Shown: positions 26,501-39,169 of the stretch, piece after piece
Numbering within the stretch: the stretch's first letter is position 1
How the letters are laid out: every line of letters starts with the position of its first letter
Source: Pseudomonas azadiae
GTDB taxonomy: Bacteria > Pseudomonadota > Gammaproteobacteria > Pseudomonadales > Pseudomonadaceae
Direction: 5' to 3'
Length of the DNA stretch: 64,000 bases
Assembly: GCF_019145355.1 (NCBI RefSeq)
Contig: NZ_JAHSTY010000002.1
Location: forward strand, 496,001-560,000
Notes under the pieces: model-generated
Databases searched by the model: none
What the model was told of the DNA's origin: nothing
Seen by the model: the letters and a program-made list of their open reading frames with translations, nothing else
Made by a program: the position numbers and the translations under genes

Positions 26501-28155
26501 TCCGGCGTCTACTGGCAGTATTCGGCGCTTCGCTTTTTGTCCCGGCCGTCTGGGCGGCTGACGCATTGACCGGGGCCGTGCAAAAGCAACCCTTGAACAT
26601 CTCGGCCATCGTGATGTTTGTGGCGTTTGTGGGCGCCACCTTGTGCATCACCTACTGGGCGTCCAAGCGTAACAAGTCTGCGGCCGACTACTATGCGGCA
26701 GGCGGCAAGATCACCGGTTTCCAGAATGGCTTGGCGATTGCCGGCGACTACATGTCGGCGGCGTCCTTCCTGGGGATTTCCGCACTCGTCTACACCTCCG
26801 GCTACGACGGCCTGATCTACTCGATCGGCTTCCTGGTGGGCTGGCCGATCATTTTGTTCCTGATCGCCGAGCGCCTGCGTAACCTGGGTAAGTACACCTT
26901 TGCCGACGTGGCCTCCTACCGCTTGGGGCAAACCCAGATCCGCAGCCTGTCGGCGTGCGGTTCGCTGGTGGTGGTGGCGTTCTACCTGATCGCGCAGATG
27001 GTGGGCGCGGGCAAGCTGATTCAACTGCTGTTTGGCCTGGACTACCATGTCGCGGTCATCCTGGTGGGCATCCTGATGTGCCTGTACGTGCTGTTCGGCG
27101 GCATGCTGGCGACCACCTGGGTGCAGATCATCAAGGCCGTGCTGTTGCTGTCCGGTGCCTCGTTCATGGCGCTGATGGTGATGAAGCACGTCAACTTCGA
27201 TTTCAACATGCTGTTCTCCGAGGCGATCAAGGTTCACCCTAAAGGTGAAGCGATCATGAGCCCCGGCGGCCTGGTGAAAGATCCGATTTCGGCATTCTCC
27301 TTAGGGCTGGCACTGATGTTCGGTACCGCCGGCCTGCCGCACATCCTGATGCGCTTCTTCACGGTGAGCGATGCCAAGGAAGCGCGTAAGAGCGTGCTGT
27401 ATGCCACAGGCTTCATCGGTTACTTCTACATCCTGACCTTTATCATCGGCTTCGGCGCGATCCTGCTGGTGAGCACCAACCCGGCGTTCAAGGATGCTGC
27501 AGGCGCCTTGCTCGGTGGCAACAACATGGCGGCGGTGCACCTGGCCGACGCGGTAGGTGGCAGTATTTTCCTGGGCTTCATCTCGGCCGTGGCGTTTGCC
27601 ACCATCCTGGCAGTGGTTGCCGGTTTGACCCTGGCGGGTGCTTCGGCGGTGTCCCATGACCTGTACGCCAGTGTGATCAAGAAAGGCAAGGCCAACGACA
27701 AGGATGAGATTCGCGTCTCGAAGATCACCACCATCGCCCTGGCGGCGCTGGCGATCGGCTTGGGCATCCTGTTCGAAAGCCAGAACATCGCGTTCATGGT
27801 CGGCTTGGCGTTCTCGATTGCCGCCAGCTGTAACTTCCCGGTGCTGCTGCTCTCCATGTACTGGAAGAACCTCACCACCCGTGGCGCGATGATCGGCGGC
27901 TGGCTGGGCCTGGTCAGTGCTGTCGGCCTGATGGTGCTGGGGCCGACCATCTGGGTCTCGATCCTGCACCACGAAAAAGCCATCTTCCCGTACGAGTACC
28001 CGGCGCTGTTCTCGATGATCATTGCGTTCGTCGGCATCTGGTTCTTCTCCATCACCGACAAGTCGGCGGCGGCAGAGAAAGAGCGTGCGCTGTTCTTCCC
28101 GCAGTTTGTGCGTTCGCAGACTGGCCTGGGGGCGAGTGGGGCGGTTGATCACTAA
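26497..28155 (+). CDS. actP: Cation/acetate symporter ActP
   Basis: 552 residues of the sodium:solute symporter family. ActP takes up acetate and other short monocarboxylates. A cleavable signal peptide ([20 protein letters not shown]) precedes about 13 membrane helices, as in E. coli ActP. Landmarks are [55 protein letters not shown] and AAIL-like core helices. The gene overlaps yjcH by 4 bp and ends in a strong terminator. The usual upstream partner acs is not in the window. Confidence 0.95.
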   Translation: MIRRLLAVFGASLFVPAVWAADALTGAVQKQPLNISAIVMFVAFVGATLCITYWASKRNKSAADYYAAGGKITGFQNGLAIAGDYMSAASFLGISALVYTSGYDGLIYSIGFLVGWPIILFLIAERLRNLGKYTFADVASYRLGQTQIRSLSACGSLVVVAFYLIAQMVGAGKLIQLLFGLDYHVAVILVGILMCLYVLFGGMLATTWVQIIKAVLLLSGASFMALMVMKHVNFDFNMLFSEAIKVHPKGEAIMSPGGLVKDPISAFSLGLALMFGTAGLPHILMRFFTVSDAKEARKSVLYATGFIGYFYILTFIIGFGAILLVSTNPAFKDAAGALLGGNNMAAVHLADAVGGSIFLGFISAVAFATILAVVAGLTLAGASAVSHDLYASVIKKGKANDKDEIRVSKITTIALAALAIGLGILFESQNIAFMVGLAFSIAASCNFPVLLLSMYWKNLTTRGAMIGGWLGLVSAVGLMVLGPTIWVSILHHEKAIFPYEYPALFSMIIAFVGIWFFSITDKSAAAEKERALFFPQFVRSQTGLGASGAVDH

Positions 28156-28172
28156 GGTTGTAGCAGAATAGG

Positions 28173-28207
28173 AAATACCCCGGTCGAAAGGCCGGGGTAT
28201 TTTTTTG
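28173..28207 (+). terminator. Terminator after actP
   Basis: AAATACCCCGG, loop TCGAAAG, GCCGGGGTATTTTTTT: a strong stem with a seven-T tract 17 bp after the stop. Confidence 0.9.
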
Positions 28208-28235
28208 TCTGGAGTTCGGTGCTGTCTGGGCCATT

Positions 28236-28323
28236 GCTATCGCAGGCAAGCCAGCTCCCATATTCGACCGGGTACACCCTTTGGAATGCAGTTAAATGTG
28301 GGAGCTGGCTTGCCTGCGATAGC
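28236..28323. repeat. REP doublet 11
   Basis: GCTATCGCAGGCAAGCCAGC and GTGGGAGCTGGCTTGCCTGC in inverted arrangement, between the actP and gltA terminators. Confidence 0.9.
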
Positions 28324-28343
28324 GGTAGACCAGGCACACAAAC

Positions 28344-28373
28344 AAAAACGGCCTCCACTAAGGGAGGCCGTTC
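28344..28373 (-). terminator. Terminator after gltA
   Basis: On the minus strand, ACGGCCTCCC, loop TTAG, TGGAGGCCGTTTTTG, 23 bp after the gltA stop. Confidence 0.85.
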
Positions 28374-28395
28374 TCGGTACAACTAAGCCAAGTGC

Positions 28396-29685
28396 TTACT
28401 TGCGATCTTCCAGCTTGGTAATGTCACGCGACTCGTAGCCGGTGTACAACTGGCGCGGGCGGCCAATCTTGTACGGGCTGGAGAGCATTTCTTTCCAGTG
28501 GGAGATCCAGCCCACGGTCCGCGCCAGGGCGAAGATCACGGTGAACATGCTGGTTGGAATGCCGATCGCCTTGAGGATGATCCCCGAGTAGAAGTCGACG
28601 TTCGGGTACAGCGAGCGTTCGATGAAGTACGGGTCGGTCAGGGCGATCTCTTCCAGGCGCATGGCCAGTTCGAGTTGCGGATCGTTCTTGATGCCCAGTT
28701 CCTTCAACACTTCGTCGCAGGTCTGCTTCATGACGGTGGCGCGCGGGTCGCGGTTCTTGTAGACCCGGTGACCGAAGCCCATCAGCTTGAACGGGTCGTT
28801 CTTGTCCTTGGCCTTGGCGATGAATTTGTCGATGTTGGACACATCGCCGATTTCATCGAGCATGGTCAATACGGCTTCGTTCGCACCGCCGTGGGCAGGG
28901 CCCCACAGTGCGGCGATGCCGGCGGCGATACAGGCGAACGGGTTGGCCCCCGAAGAGCCCGCCAGACGCACGGTAGAGGTCGAGGCGTTCTGCTCGTGGT
29001 CGGCATGGAGGATGAAGATCCGGTCCATGGCCTTGGCAAGCACCGGGCTGATCGGTTTGATCTCGCACGGGGTGTTGAACATCATGTGCAGGAAGTTTTC
29101 CGCGTACGTCAGGTCGTTGCGCGGGTACATCATGGGTTGACCCATGGAGTACTTGTAAACCATTGCGGCCAGGGTCGGCATCTTGGCAACCAGGCGGATC
29201 GCGGAAATTTCGCGATGCTGCGGGTTATTGATGTCCAGGGAGTCGTGATAGAAGGCCGACAGGGCGCCAACCACGCCGCACATGACGGCCATCGGGTGGG
29301 CGTCGCGACGGAAGCCGTTGAAGAAGGTCTTCAACTGCTCGTGAACCATGGTGTGGTTCTTCACGGTGCTGACAAACTGGGCTTTCTGCTCGGCTGTTGG
29401 CAATTCGCCATTTAGCAGCAGGTAGCAGGTTTCCAGGTAGTCCGACTGTTCGGCGAGTTGCTCGATCGGGTAGCCGCGGTGAAGCAGAATGCCATTGTCG
29501 CCATCGATATAGGTGATCTTCGACTCGCAAGAGGCGGTCGACATGAAGCCTGGGTCGAAAGTGAAACGGCCCGTGGCCGTCAGGCCCCGTACGTCGATAA
29601 CATCGGGACCAACGGTGCCGGTTAAAATGGGCAGCTCGACGGGGGCTGCGCCCTCGATGATCAACTGCGCTTTTTTGTCAGCCAT
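28396..29685 (-). CDS. gltA: Citrate synthase (type II)
   Basis: 429 residues, the hexameric NADH-sensitive type of gram-negative bacteria. It condenses acetyl-CoA and oxaloacetate at the entry of the TCA cycle. Catalytic residues are visible in [20 protein letters not shown] (His), [13 protein letters not shown] (His) and YPNVDFYSG (Asp). The N-terminal domain with [20 protein letters not shown] is typical. It is divergent from sdhC over a 351-bp region, with a clear promoter (29744-29771) and a leader of about 50 nt. Confidence 0.98.
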   Translation of the reverse strand: MADKKAQLIIEGAAPVELPILTGTVGPDVIDVRGLTATGRFTFDPGFMSTASCESKITYIDGDNGILLHRGYPIEQLAEQSDYLETCYLLLNGELPTAEQKAQFVSTVKNHTMVHEQLKTFFNGFRRDAHPMAVMCGVVGALSAFYHDSLDINNPQHREISAIRLVAKMPTLAAMVYKYSMGQPMMYPRNDLTYAENFLHMMFNTPCEIKPISPVLAKAMDRIFILHADHEQNASTSTVRLAGSSGANPFACIAAGIAALWGPAHGGANEAVLTMLDEIGDVSNIDKFIAKAKDKNDPFKLMGFGHRVYKNRDPRATVMKQTCDEVLKELGIKNDPQLELAMRLEEIALTDPYFIERSLYPNVDFYSGIILKAIGIPTSMFTVIFALARTVGWISHWKEMLSSPYKIGRPRQLYTGYESRDITKLEDRK

Positions 29686-29743
29686 GTGGCCTCCTATTTA
29701 TGCTTCAAATCATCAGACAGACCCCCCACGCAGGGCCCGCACC

Positions 29744-29771
29744 ACTATAGTGAGATAAATTCAGATGTCAA
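29744..29771 (-). promoter_or_regulatory. Sigma70 promoter of gltA
   Basis: On the minus strand, TTGACA, 16-bp spacer, TATAGT. The -10 ends about 58 bp upstream of the gltA start. Confidence 0.7.
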
Positions 29772-29885
29772 TTTGCCTAAAGTCTTGCTCCAGAAGGCTT
29801 TAACCCTACTATTTCGTCGAAATTGAGCGCCATTTACGCCTTTTATCCCCCCAGCGCAATCCGCTATTAGGGTGAGGAGCGCGCG

Positions 29886-29914
29886 TTGTCATTAGTAACC
29901 TAACTGTCTATACT
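29886..29914 (+). promoter_or_regulatory. Sigma70 promoter of the sdhCDAB operon
   Basis: TTGTCA (29886-29891), 17-bp spacer, TATACT (29909-29914). Confidence 0.7.
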
Positions 29915-30036
29915 CGGCCACCGACCGCCAAGGGCTTTTGGGCTTGCTTTCATTGGGGGTCGCACTCCCTGGGTGGTGCTTACCTGACCAGTGCACTCCC
30001 CGACAACTTTGCCCTGATTGTTAGGGGCTCTTAAGT

Positions 30037-30423
30037 GTGAAAAAAGCCGTGAATAGCCAACGACCTGTAAACCTAGACCTAAGGACCATCAAACTCCCCA
30101 TCACCGGCGTTACGTCGTTCCTGCACCGTGTTTCCGGCATCATCCTGTTCCTGGGCCTGGGCATCATGCTGTATGCATTGAGCAAATCCCTGGGTTCCGA
30201 GGAAGGTTTTGCCGAGGTGAAGGCATACTTGACCAGCCCGCTGGCCAAGTTCGTAGCATGGGGCCTCCTGTCCGCTCTGCTGTATCACCTGGTAGCCGGC
30301 GTGCGCCACTTGATCATGGACATGGGCATCGGTGAGACGCTGGAAGGCGGCAAGCTGGGCTCGAAAATCATCATCGCCATTTCCGTGGTGCTGATCGTTC
30401 TGGCAGGAGTTTGGATATGGTAA
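30037..30423 (+). CDS. sdhC: Succinate dehydrogenase cytochrome b556 subunit
   Basis: 128 residues from the GTG at 30037, with AGGGG upstream; a second in-frame GTG at 30049 (MNSQRPVNLDL) is possible. SdhC anchors the complex and binds haem b and ubiquinone. Three membrane helices and the motif VTSFLHRVSGIILFLG are visible, with the haem-ligand histidine region LLYHLVAGVRHLIMD. The first gene of sdhCDAB, it overlaps sdhD by 7 bp. Confidence 0.96.
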   Translation: MKKAVNSQRPVNLDLRTIKLPITGVTSFLHRVSGIILFLGLGIMLYALSKSLGSEEGFAEVKAYLTSPLAKFVAWGLLSALLYHLVAGVRHLIMDMGIGETLEGGKLGSKIIIAISVVLIVLAGVWIW

Positions 30424-30785
30424 CCAGCGTTACGAATCTGTCGCGTTCGGGCCTCTATGACTGGATGGCACAGCGTGTGTCTGCGGTCGTTCTCGCGGCT
30501 TATTTCATTTTCCTGATCGGATACCTCGTCGCAAATCCGGGCATCGGCTTTGAGCAATGGCACGGCCTGTTCGCCCACAATGCGATGCGAATCTTCAGCC
30601 TGCTGGCCCTTGTAGCCCTGGGCGCTCACGCCTGGGTCGGCATGTGGACCATCGCGACCGACTACCTGACGCCAATGGCGCTGGGCAAGTCCGCGACCGC
30701 AGTCCGTTTCCTCTTCCAGGCAGTATGCGGCATCGCGATGTTCGCTTACTTCGTCTGGGGTGTGCAGATTCTTTGGGGTATCTGA
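30417..30785 (+). CDS. sdhD: Succinate dehydrogenase membrane anchor subunit
   Basis: 122 residues from MVTSVTNLSRSGLYDWMAQR (ATG 30417; GGCAGGAG upstream). It is the second membrane subunit of complex II. Three membrane helices are present, with the quinone-site arginine region DWMAQRVSAVVLAAY and the haem-ligand histidine in ALGAHAWVGMWTIATDY. The start lies within the end of sdhC, so translation is coupled. sdhA begins 3 bp after the stop. Confidence 0.96.
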   Translation: MVTSVTNLSRSGLYDWMAQRVSAVVLAAYFIFLIGYLVANPGIGFEQWHGLFAHNAMRIFSLLALVALGAHAWVGMWTIATDYLTPMALGKSATAVRFLFQAVCGIAMFAYFVWGVQILWGI

Positions 30786-30788
30786 TTC

Positions 30789-32561
30789 ATGGCTAACATT
30801 CCAACTATTTCATTCGACGCCATCATTATTGGTGGCGGCGGGGCTGGCATGCGCGCTGCGCTGCAGCTGGCCCAGGGCGGTCACAAGACTGCCGTGATCA
30901 CCAAGGTGTTCCCGACCCGTTCCCACACCGTATCGGCCCAGGGTGGCATCACCTGCGCCATCGCCTCCGCCGACCCGAACGATGACTGGCGCTGGCACAT
31001 GTACGATACCGTCAAGGGTTCCGACTACATCGGTGACCAGGACGCTATCGAATACATGTGTCAGGAAGGCCCGGCCGCGGTGTTCGAGCTGGATCACATG
31101 GGTCTGCCGTTCTCCCGTACCGAGCAAGGTCGCATCTACCAGCGTCCATTCGGCGGCCAGTCGAAGGATTACGGTAAAGGCGGGCAGGCTGCCCGTACTT
31201 GCGCCGCATCCGACCGTACCGGCCACGCGCTGCTGCACACGCTTTACCAGGGCAACCTGAAAGCCGGCACCACGTTCCTCAACGAGTACTACGCTGTCGA
31301 TCTGGTGAAGAACGGCAAGGGCGAGTTCGTCGGCGTGATCGCCATCTGCATCGAAACCGGTGAAACCACCTATATCCGCGCCAAGGCTACGGTGCTGGCG
31401 ACGGGCGGTGCAGGCCGTATCTACGCGTCGACCACCAACGCCCTGATCAACACCGGCGACGGCGTTGGCATGGCGCTGCGTGCCGGCGTGCCAGTGCAAG
31501 ACATCGAAATGTGGCAGTTCCACCCGACCGGCATCGCCGGCGCCGGTGTACTGGTTACAGAAGGTTGCCGTGGTGAAGGTGGTTACCTGATCAACAAGCA
31601 CGGCGAGCGTTTCATGGAGCGTTATGCCCCGAACGCCAAAGACTTGGCCGGTCGCGACGTGGTTGCCCGTTCGATGGTCAAGGAAATCATCGCCGGCAAC
31701 GGCTGTGGCCCGAACGGCGACCACGTACTGCTCAAGCTCGATCACCTGGGCGAAGAAGTGCTGCACAGCCGTCTGCCCGGCATCTGCGAGCTGTCCAAGA
31801 CCTTCGCCCACGTTGACCCGGTGGTTGCTCCGGTTCCGGTTGTTCCGACTTGCCACTACATGATGGGCGGCGTGCCGACCAACATTCACGGCCAGGCGAT
31901 CACCCAGAACGCCGAAGGCGTCGACGAGATCATCCACGGTCTGTTCGCCGTTGGCGAAGTGGCCTGCGTATCGGTACACGGCGCCAACCGCCTGGGCGGC
32001 AACTCGCTGCTCGACCTGGTGGTGTTCGGCCGCGCTGCCGGCCTGCACCTGGAGAAGGCACTGACCGACGGCATCGAATACGATGATGCGACCGACGCCA
32101 ACATCGAAACCGCCCTGGCGCGCCTGAACGCTCTTAACGAGCGCACGGATGGCGAAGACGTGGCAACCCTGCGTCGCGAGCTGCAAAGCTGCATGCAGAA
32201 CTACTTCGGTGTGTTCCGTACCGGCGAATACATGCAAAAGGGTATCGCCCAGCTGGCCGATCTGCGCACGCGCATCGCCAATGTCAAGATCAACGATAAG
32301 AGCCAGGCGTTCAACACCGCTCGTATCGAAGCCCTTGAGCTGCAAAACCTGCTGGAAGTGGCTGAAGCGACGGCGATCGCCGCCGAGGTTCGTAAAGAAT
32401 CCCGTGGTGCCCACGCGCGTGAAGACTTTGAAGATCGCGACGACGAGAACTGGTTGTGCCACACCCTGTACTTCCCGGGTGACAAGCGCGTGACCAAGCG
32501 TGCCGTGAATTTCTCGCCGAAGACGGTTCCGACGTTTGAACCGAAGATTCGGACTTACTAA
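30789..32561 (+). CDS. sdhA: Succinate dehydrogenase flavoprotein subunit
   Basis: 590 residues. SdhA oxidises succinate to fumarate and carries covalently bound FAD. Visible are the FAD dinucleotide motif [16 protein letters not shown] (about 13-28), the flavinylated histidine in [14 protein letters not shown] (about 40-52), [15 protein letters not shown], the active-site [12 protein letters not shown] and [20 protein letters not shown]. Length and motifs are fully typical. It lies in the order C-D-A-B, 3 bp from sdhD and 11 bp from sdhB. Confidence 0.98.
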   Translation: MANIPTISFDAIIIGGGGAGMRAALQLAQGGHKTAVITKVFPTRSHTVSAQGGITCAIASADPNDDWRWHMYDTVKGSDYIGDQDAIEYMCQEGPAAVFELDHMGLPFSRTEQGRIYQRPFGGQSKDYGKGGQAARTCAASDRTGHALLHTLYQGNLKAGTTFLNEYYAVDLVKNGKGEFVGVIAICIETGETTYIRAKATVLATGGAGRIYASTTNALINTGDGVGMALRAGVPVQDIEMWQFHPTGIAGAGVLVTEGCRGEGGYLINKHGERFMERYAPNAKDLAGRDVVARSMVKEIIAGNGCGPNGDHVLLKLDHLGEEVLHSRLPGICELSKTFAHVDPVVAPVPVVPTCHYMMGGVPTNIHGQAITQNAEGVDEIIHGLFAVGEVACVSVHGANRLGGNSLLDLVVFGRAAGLHLEKALTDGIEYDDATDANIETALARLNALNERTDGEDVATLRRELQSCMQNYFGVFRTGEYMQKGIAQLADLRTRIANVKINDKSQAFNTARIEALELQNLLEVAEATAIAAEVRKESRGAHAREDFEDRDDENWLCHTLYFPGDKRVTKRAVNFSPKTVPTFEPKIRTY

Positions 32562-32572
32562 GGGTGGCTGCC

Positions 32573-33277
32573 ATGTTGAAAGTCAGTGTTTATCGCTACA
32601 ACCCTGATCAGGACGCTGCGCCGTTCATGCAGGAGTTCCAGGTCGATACCGGTGGTAAAGACCTGATGGTGCTGGATGTATTGGCACTGATCAAAGAGCA
32701 GGACGAAGGTTTCTCCTATCGTCGCTCTTGCCGTGAAGGTGTGTGCGGTTCCGACGGCATGAACATCAACGGCAAGAACGGCCTGGCGTGCATCACGCCG
32801 CTGTCCGCCGTGGTCAAGGGTAACAAGCTGATCGTTCGTCCTCTGCCAGGTTTGCCGGTTATCCGTGACCTGGTCGTCGATATGAGCATCTTCTACAAGC
32901 AATACGAGAAGGTTAAGCCGTTCCTGCAGAACGACACGCCGGCTCCGGCCATCGAGCGTCTGCAATCCCCGGAAGAGCGCGAGAAGCTCGACGGGCTGTA
33001 CGAGTGCATCCTGTGCGCTTGCTGCTCGACCTCTTGCCCGTCCTTCTGGTGGAACCCGGACAAGTTCCTGGGCCCGGCTGCCCTGCTGCAAGCGTACCGC
33101 TTCCTGGCAGACAGCCGTGACACCAAGACGTCCGAGCGTCTGGCTTCGCTGGATGACCCGTTCAGCGTATTCCGCTGCCGCGGGATCATGAACTGCGTCA
33201 ACGTATGTCCCAAAGGCCTGAACCCGACTAAGGCCATTGGTCACATCCGTAACATGCTGTTGCAGAGCGGCGTGTAA
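32573..33277 (+). CDS. sdhB: Succinate dehydrogenase iron-sulfur subunit
   Basis: 234 residues from MLKVSVYRYNPDQDAAPFMQ (ATG 32573; a GTG at 32564 would add three). It carries electrons from SdhA to the quinone. Cysteine clusters for the three centres are complete: SCREGVCGSDGMNINGKNGL with the following Cys ([2Fe-2S]), CILCACCSTSCPS ([4Fe-4S]) and CRGIMNCVNVCPKGLNP ([3Fe-4S]). It closes the sdh operon; 262 bp follow before sucA. Confidence 0.98.
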   Translation: MLKVSVYRYNPDQDAAPFMQEFQVDTGGKDLMVLDVLALIKEQDEGFSYRRSCREGVCGSDGMNINGKNGLACITPLSAVVKGNKLIVRPLPGLPVIRDLVVDMSIFYKQYEKVKPFLQNDTPAPAIERLQSPEEREKLDGLYECILCACCSTSCPSFWWNPDKFLGPAALLQAYRFLADSRDTKTSERLASLDDPFSVFRCRGIMNCVNVCPKGLNPTKAIGHIRNMLLQSGV

Positions 33278-33539
33278 CCGGCGTTGTAGTAAAGGCAGGA
33301 CCGTTGTGCCCGTAAATGCTGCGGCGCAGGCTTCAACCGGCGTCGTAGTTTTAACTTGAGCAGCGACTTACAAAGCCGCGGCTCTTATTTTGAAGAAATG
33401 AGACAAGCAGGGGCATTCGGGTTGGTACCCGAACTATCAGCGTGATCCTAAGTGGCTTGTTTTGGTCGCTGCACTTGGCCTTTTGCAAGCAAACTCGGTG
33501 TTTTCGCCGGTGGTGTCCCCAAATCGAGGGTGACCAAGC

Positions 33540-36371
33540 ATGCAAGAAAGCGTGATGCAGCGCATGTGGAACAGCGGCTATCTTTCAGGTGGTAACGCTG
33601 CCTATGTGGAAGAGCTTTATGAGCTCTACCTGCACGACCCTAACGCTGTGCCAGAAGAATGGCGCACCAAATTTCAGACGTTGTCTTCAGACGGCAACGC
33701 TGCCACCGATGTATCGCACGCAACGATTCGCGATCAGTTTGTGCTGCTGGCAAAGAACCAGCGCCGCGCCCAACCGGTTTCCGCCGGCAGCGTGAGCAGT
33801 GAGCACGAGAAGAAGCAAGTTGAAGTACTGCGACTGATCCAGGCCTACCGGATGCGTGGCCACCAGGCGGCCCAGCTTGACCCGCTGGGGCTCTGGCAGC
33901 GTCCTGCACCGGCTGACCTGTCGATCAATCATTACGGCTTGACCAATGCCGATCTTGATACGACCTTCCGTGCCGGCGACCTGTTCATCGGCAAAGAGGA
34001 AGCGAGCCTACGCGAAATTCACGAAGCGTTGCAGCAGACATATTGCCGCACCATTGGCGCTGAGTTCACGCACATCACCGATTCCGAGCAGCGCCAGTGG
34101 TTCCAGCATCGCCTGGAAGGCGTGCGTGGTCGTCCGGTGCTGTCTGCCGACGTGCGCAGCCACCTGCTTGAGCGCGTCACCGCGGCCGAAGGCCTGGAAA
34201 AATACCTGGGTACCAAATACCCGGGCACCAAGCGTTTCGGCCTGGAAGGCGGCGAAAGCCTGATCCCGATGCTTGACGAGATGATCCAGCGTTCCGGTTC
34301 CTACGGCACCAAGGAAGTCGTGATCGGCATGGCCCACCGCGGTCGCCTGAACGTGTTGGTCAACACCTTCGGCAAGAACCCGCGTGATCTGTTCGACGAG
34401 TTCGAAGGCAAGAAGAAGGTCGAGCTGGGCTCCGGTGACGTTAAATACCACCAGGGTTTCTCGTCCAACGTGATGACCACCGGCGGTGAAGTTCACCTGG
34501 CCATGGCTTTCAACCCCTCCCACCTGGAAATCGTTTCTCCGGTGGTCGAGGGTTCGGTCCGTGCTCGTCAGGATCGTCGCAATGACACCACCGGTGAAAA
34601 GGTCCTGCCGATTTCCATCCACGGTGACGCGGCATTCGCCGGTCAAGGCGTGGTCCTGGAAACCTTCCAGATGTCGCAGACCCGCGGCTTCAAGACTGGC
34701 GGTACCGTTCACATCGTGATCAACAACCAGGTTGGCTTCACCATCAGCAACCCGCTGGACGCGCGTTCCACCGAGTACGCCACCGACGTTGCCAAGATGA
34801 TCCAGGCGCCGATCCTCCATGTGAATGGTGATGATCCGGAAGCCGTGCTGTTCGTGACCCAACTGGCTATCGACTACCGCATGCAGTTCAAGCGTGACGT
34901 GGTGATCGACCTGGTCTGCTACCGCCGTCGCGGTCACAACGAAGCCGACGAACCCAGCGGCACCCAGCCGCTGATGTACCAGCAGATCACCAAGCAGCGC
35001 ACCACCCGTGAGCTGTATGCCGAAAGCCTGACCAAGGCCGGTATTGTTGATGAAGCGCGTGTTCAGGCCAAGATCGATGAATACCGCAACGCGCTGGACA
35101 ATGGCCTGCATGTTGTAAAAAGCCTGGTTAAAGAGCCGAACAAAGAGCTGTTCGTCGACTGGCGTCCGTACCTGGGCCATGCCTGGACTGCGCGTCACGA
35201 TACGACCTTCGATCTGAAGACCTTGCAGGAATTGTCCGCCAAGCTGCTGGAAATTCCGGAAGGCTTCGTGGTTCAGCGCCAGGTCTCGAAGATCTACGAA
35301 GATCGTCAGAAGATGCAAGCCGGCGGCCTGCCGATCAACTGGGGTTACGCCGAAACCATGGCGTACGCGACCCTGGCGTTCGAAGGTCACCCGATCCGCA
35401 TGACCGGCCAGGACATTGGCCGCGGTACGTTCTCGCACCGCCATGCCGTGCTGCACAACCAGAAAGACGCGGGCACCTACATCCCGTTGCAGAACCTGTA
35501 CGCAGGCCAACCGCGTTTCGACCTGTACGATTCGTTCCTGTCCGAAGAAGCCGTGCTGGCGTTCGAATACGGTTACTCGACCACCACGCCTCAGGCGCTG
35601 GTGATCTGGGAGGCCCAGTTCGGCGACTTCGCCAACGGTGCCCAGGTGGTGATCGACCAGTTCATCACCAGCGGCGAGCACAAGTGGGGTCGCCTGTGCG
35701 GTCTGACCATGCTGTTGCCACACGGTTATGAAGGCCAGGGTCCCGAGCACTCCTCGGCCCGTCTGGAGCGATACCTGCAGCTGTGCGCCGAGCACAACAT
35801 CCAGGTGTGCGTGCCGACGACCCCGGCGCAGATCTACCACTTGCTGCGTCGCCAGGTGATCCGCCCGCTGCGCAAGCCGCTGGTCGTGCTGACGCCGAAA
35901 TCGCTGCTGCGGCATAAACTGGCGGTCTCGACTCTGGAAGATCTGGCGGATGGTTCGTTCCAGACCGTTATTTCAGAAATCGACACGCTGGAAGCGGCCA
36001 AGGTGACTCGCCTGGTCCTGTGCAGCGGCAAGGTCTACTACGACTTGCTGGAAAAACGCCGTGCCGAAGGCCGCGAAGACATCGCCATCGTGCGTATCGA
36101 GCAGCTTTACCCGTTCCCGGAAGACGACCTGATGGAGGCCATCGCGCCTTACACCAACCTCACTCACGTGGTGTGGTGCCAGGAAGAACCGATGAACCAG
36201 GGCGCGTGGTACAGCAGCCAGCATCACTTGCGTCGCAGCATCGGCAATCACAACAAGGCCCTGGGCCTGGAGTACGCCGGTCGTGACGCTTCTGCTGCAC
36301 CTGCGTGTGGTTATGCGTCGATGCACGCCGAACAGCAGGAAAAACTGCTGCAAGATGCTTTCACTGTTTAA
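33540..36371 (+). CDS. sucA: 2-oxoglutarate dehydrogenase E1 component
   Basis: 943 residues. A thiamin-diphosphate enzyme that decarboxylates 2-oxoglutarate and transfers the succinyl group to the SucB lipoyl arm. Landmarks are the N-terminal SucB-binding segment NSGYLSGGNAAYVEELYELY, VIGMAHRGRLNVLVNTFGKN, HGDAAFAGQGVVLETFQMSQ, the ThDP motif GDDPEAV...CYRRRGHNEADEP and the transketolase-like C-terminal half with GQDIGRGTFSHRHAVL. Length is typical. The 262-bp gap from sdhB, with a T-rich tract near 33430-33500, could hold a separate promoter, as reported for other sucA genes. Confidence 0.98.
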   Translation: MQESVMQRMWNSGYLSGGNAAYVEELYELYLHDPNAVPEEWRTKFQTLSSDGNAATDVSHATIRDQFVLLAKNQRRAQPVSAGSVSSEHEKKQVEVLRLIQAYRMRGHQAAQLDPLGLWQRPAPADLSINHYGLTNADLDTTFRAGDLFIGKEEASLREIHEALQQTYCRTIGAEFTHITDSEQRQWFQHRLEGVRGRPVLSADVRSHLLERVTAAEGLEKYLGTKYPGTKRFGLEGGESLIPMLDEMIQRSGSYGTKEVVIGMAHRGRLNVLVNTFGKNPRDLFDEFEGKKKVELGSGDVKYHQGFSSNVMTTGGEVHLAMAFNPSHLEIVSPVVEGSVRARQDRRNDTTGEKVLPISIHGDAAFAGQGVVLETFQMSQTRGFKTGGTVHIVINNQVGFTISNPLDARSTEYATDVAKMIQAPILHVNGDDPEAVLFVTQLAIDYRMQFKRDVVIDLVCYRRRGHNEADEPSGTQPLMYQQITKQRTTRELYAESLTKAGIVDEARVQAKIDEYRNALDNGLHVVKSLVKEPNKELFVDWRPYLGHAWTARHDTTFDLKTLQELSAKLLEIPEGFVVQRQVSKIYEDRQKMQAGGLPINWGYAETMAYATLAFEGHPIRMTGQDIGRGTFSHRHAVLHNQKDAGTYIPLQNLYAGQPRFDLYDSFLSEEAVLAFEYGYSTTTPQALVIWEAQFGDFANGAQVVIDQFITSGEHKWGRLCGLTMLLPHGYEGQGPEHSSARLERYLQLCAEHNIQVCVPTTPAQIYHLLRRQVIRPLRKPLVVLTPKSLLRHKLAVSTLEDLADGSFQTVISEIDTLEAAKVTRLVLCSGKVYYDLLEKRRAEGREDIAIVRIEQLYPFPEDDLMEAIAPYTNLTHVVWCQEEPMNQGAWYSSQHHLRRSIGNHNKALGLEYAGRDASAAPACGYASMHAEQQEKLLQDAFTV

Positions 36372-36415
36372 CGCCTTCGCGCTGACTGAAACCGAATTTT
36401 AAGGACCCACAGATA

Positions 36416-37633
36416 ATGGCTATCGAAATCAAAGCCCCGTCATTCCCGGAATCGGTTGCCGATGGCACCGTTGCCACCTGGCACAAGAAACCAGGCGAGG
36501 CCGTCAAGCGTGACGACCTGATCGTCGACATCGAGACCGACAAGGTCGTGCTGGAAGTATTGGCCGAAGCTGACGGCGTGCTGGGCGCAATTGTTGCCGA
36601 AGAGGGCGCTACCGTTCTGTCGAACCAGGTCCTGGGCTCGATCGAAGAGGGCAGCGCCGCTGCGCCTGCCGCCGCCGCACCGGCTGCCGCTTCGGCTCCA
36701 GCTGCCGCTCCGGCCGCGGGTGGCGAAGATCCTATCGCAGCACCGGCTGCCCGTCAGCTGGCTGACGAGAACGGCATCAACCTGGCGTCCATCAAAGGCA
36801 CCGGCAAAGATGGCCGCGTGACCAAGGAAGACGTGGTTGCCGCTGTTGAAGCCAAGAAAAACGCCCCGGCCGCCGCGCCTGCCAAGGCGGCTGCACCGGC
36901 TGCCGCTGCGCCTGTGTTCGCTGCCGGCGACCGCACCGAGAAGCGTGTGCCGATGACCCGCGTACGTGCCACCGTGGCCAAGCGTCTGGTTGAAGCACAG
37001 TCGAACATGGCGATGCTGACCACCTTCAACGAAGTCGACATGACCGAAGTGATGGCCCTGCGTTCGAAGTACAAGGACCTGTTCGAGAAGTCCCACAACG
37101 GCGTGCGCCTGGGCTTCATGTCCTTCTTCGTGAAAGCGGCTACCGAAGCGCTGAAGCGCTACCCGGCGGTCAACGCTTCCATCGATGGCACCGACATCGT
37201 TTACCATGGCTACGCAGATATCGGCGTTGCCGTGTCCAGCGACCGTGGCCTGGTGGTTCCGGTACTGCGTAATGCCGAACTGATGAGCCTGGCTGAAATC
37301 GAAGGCGGCATCGCCAACTTCGGCAAGAAAGCCCGTGACGGCAAACTGACCATCGATGAGATGACCGGTGGTACCTTCACCATCACCAACGGTGGTACCT
37401 TCGGGTCGATGATGTCGACCCCGATCGTCAACCCGCCACAAGCCGCTATCCTGGGCATGCACAACATCATCCAGCGTCCGATGGCGATCAATGGCCAAGT
37501 CGTGATCCGCCCGATGATGTACCTGGCACTGTCTTACGATCACCGCCTGATCGACGGTAAAGAAGCCGTGACGTTCCTGGTGACCATCAAGAATCTGCTG
37601 GAAGACCCGGCTCGTCTGCTGCTGGACATCTGA
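36416..37633 (+). CDS. sucB: Dihydrolipoyl succinyltransferase (E2)
   Basis: 405 residues. The core of the 2-oxoglutarate dehydrogenase complex. One N-terminal lipoyl domain carries the lipoylated lysine in [17 protein letters not shown] (Lys43). Ala/Pro-rich linkers (about 82-103 and 148-168) flank the E1/E3-binding domain ([20 protein letters not shown]). The C-terminal catalytic domain ends with the active-site [17 protein letters not shown]. The ribosome site AAGGACCC is upstream. An inverted repeat separates it from lpd. Confidence 0.98.
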   Translation: MAIEIKAPSFPESVADGTVATWHKKPGEAVKRDDLIVDIETDKVVLEVLAEADGVLGAIVAEEGATVLSNQVLGSIEEGSAAAPAAAAPAAASAPAAAPAAGGEDPIAAPAARQLADENGINLASIKGTGKDGRVTKEDVVAAVEAKKNAPAAAPAKAAAPAAAAPVFAAGDRTEKRVPMTRVRATVAKRLVEAQSNMAMLTTFNEVDMTEVMALRSKYKDLFEKSHNGVRLGFMSFFVKAATEALKRYPAVNASIDGTDIVYHGYADIGVAVSSDRGLVVPVLRNAELMSLAEIEGGIANFGKKARDGKLTIDEMTGGTFTITNGGTFGSMMSTPIVNPPQAAILGMHNIIQRPMAINGQVVIRPMMYLALSYDHRLIDGKEAVTFLVTIKNLLEDPARLLLDI

Positions 37634-37638
37634 TAAAG

Positions 37639-39169
<1,531 letters not shown>

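Larger units (their letters stand above)
29686..30036. other. gltA-sdhC divergent intergenic region
   Basis: 351 bp containing one good sigma70-type promoter for each direction (29744-29771 minus, 29886-29914 plus). No gene is seen. The sdhC leader is about 115 nt, long enough for small-RNA control, which is known for sdh operons, but I see no site I can assign. Confidence 0.6.

Noticed and set aside
34008..35915. Long minus-strand reading frame of 635 codons opposite sucA
   Set aside because: It is a GC-skew shadow of sucA; the composition (His/Arg/Gln-rich) is not protein-like and the sense gene is unambiguous.
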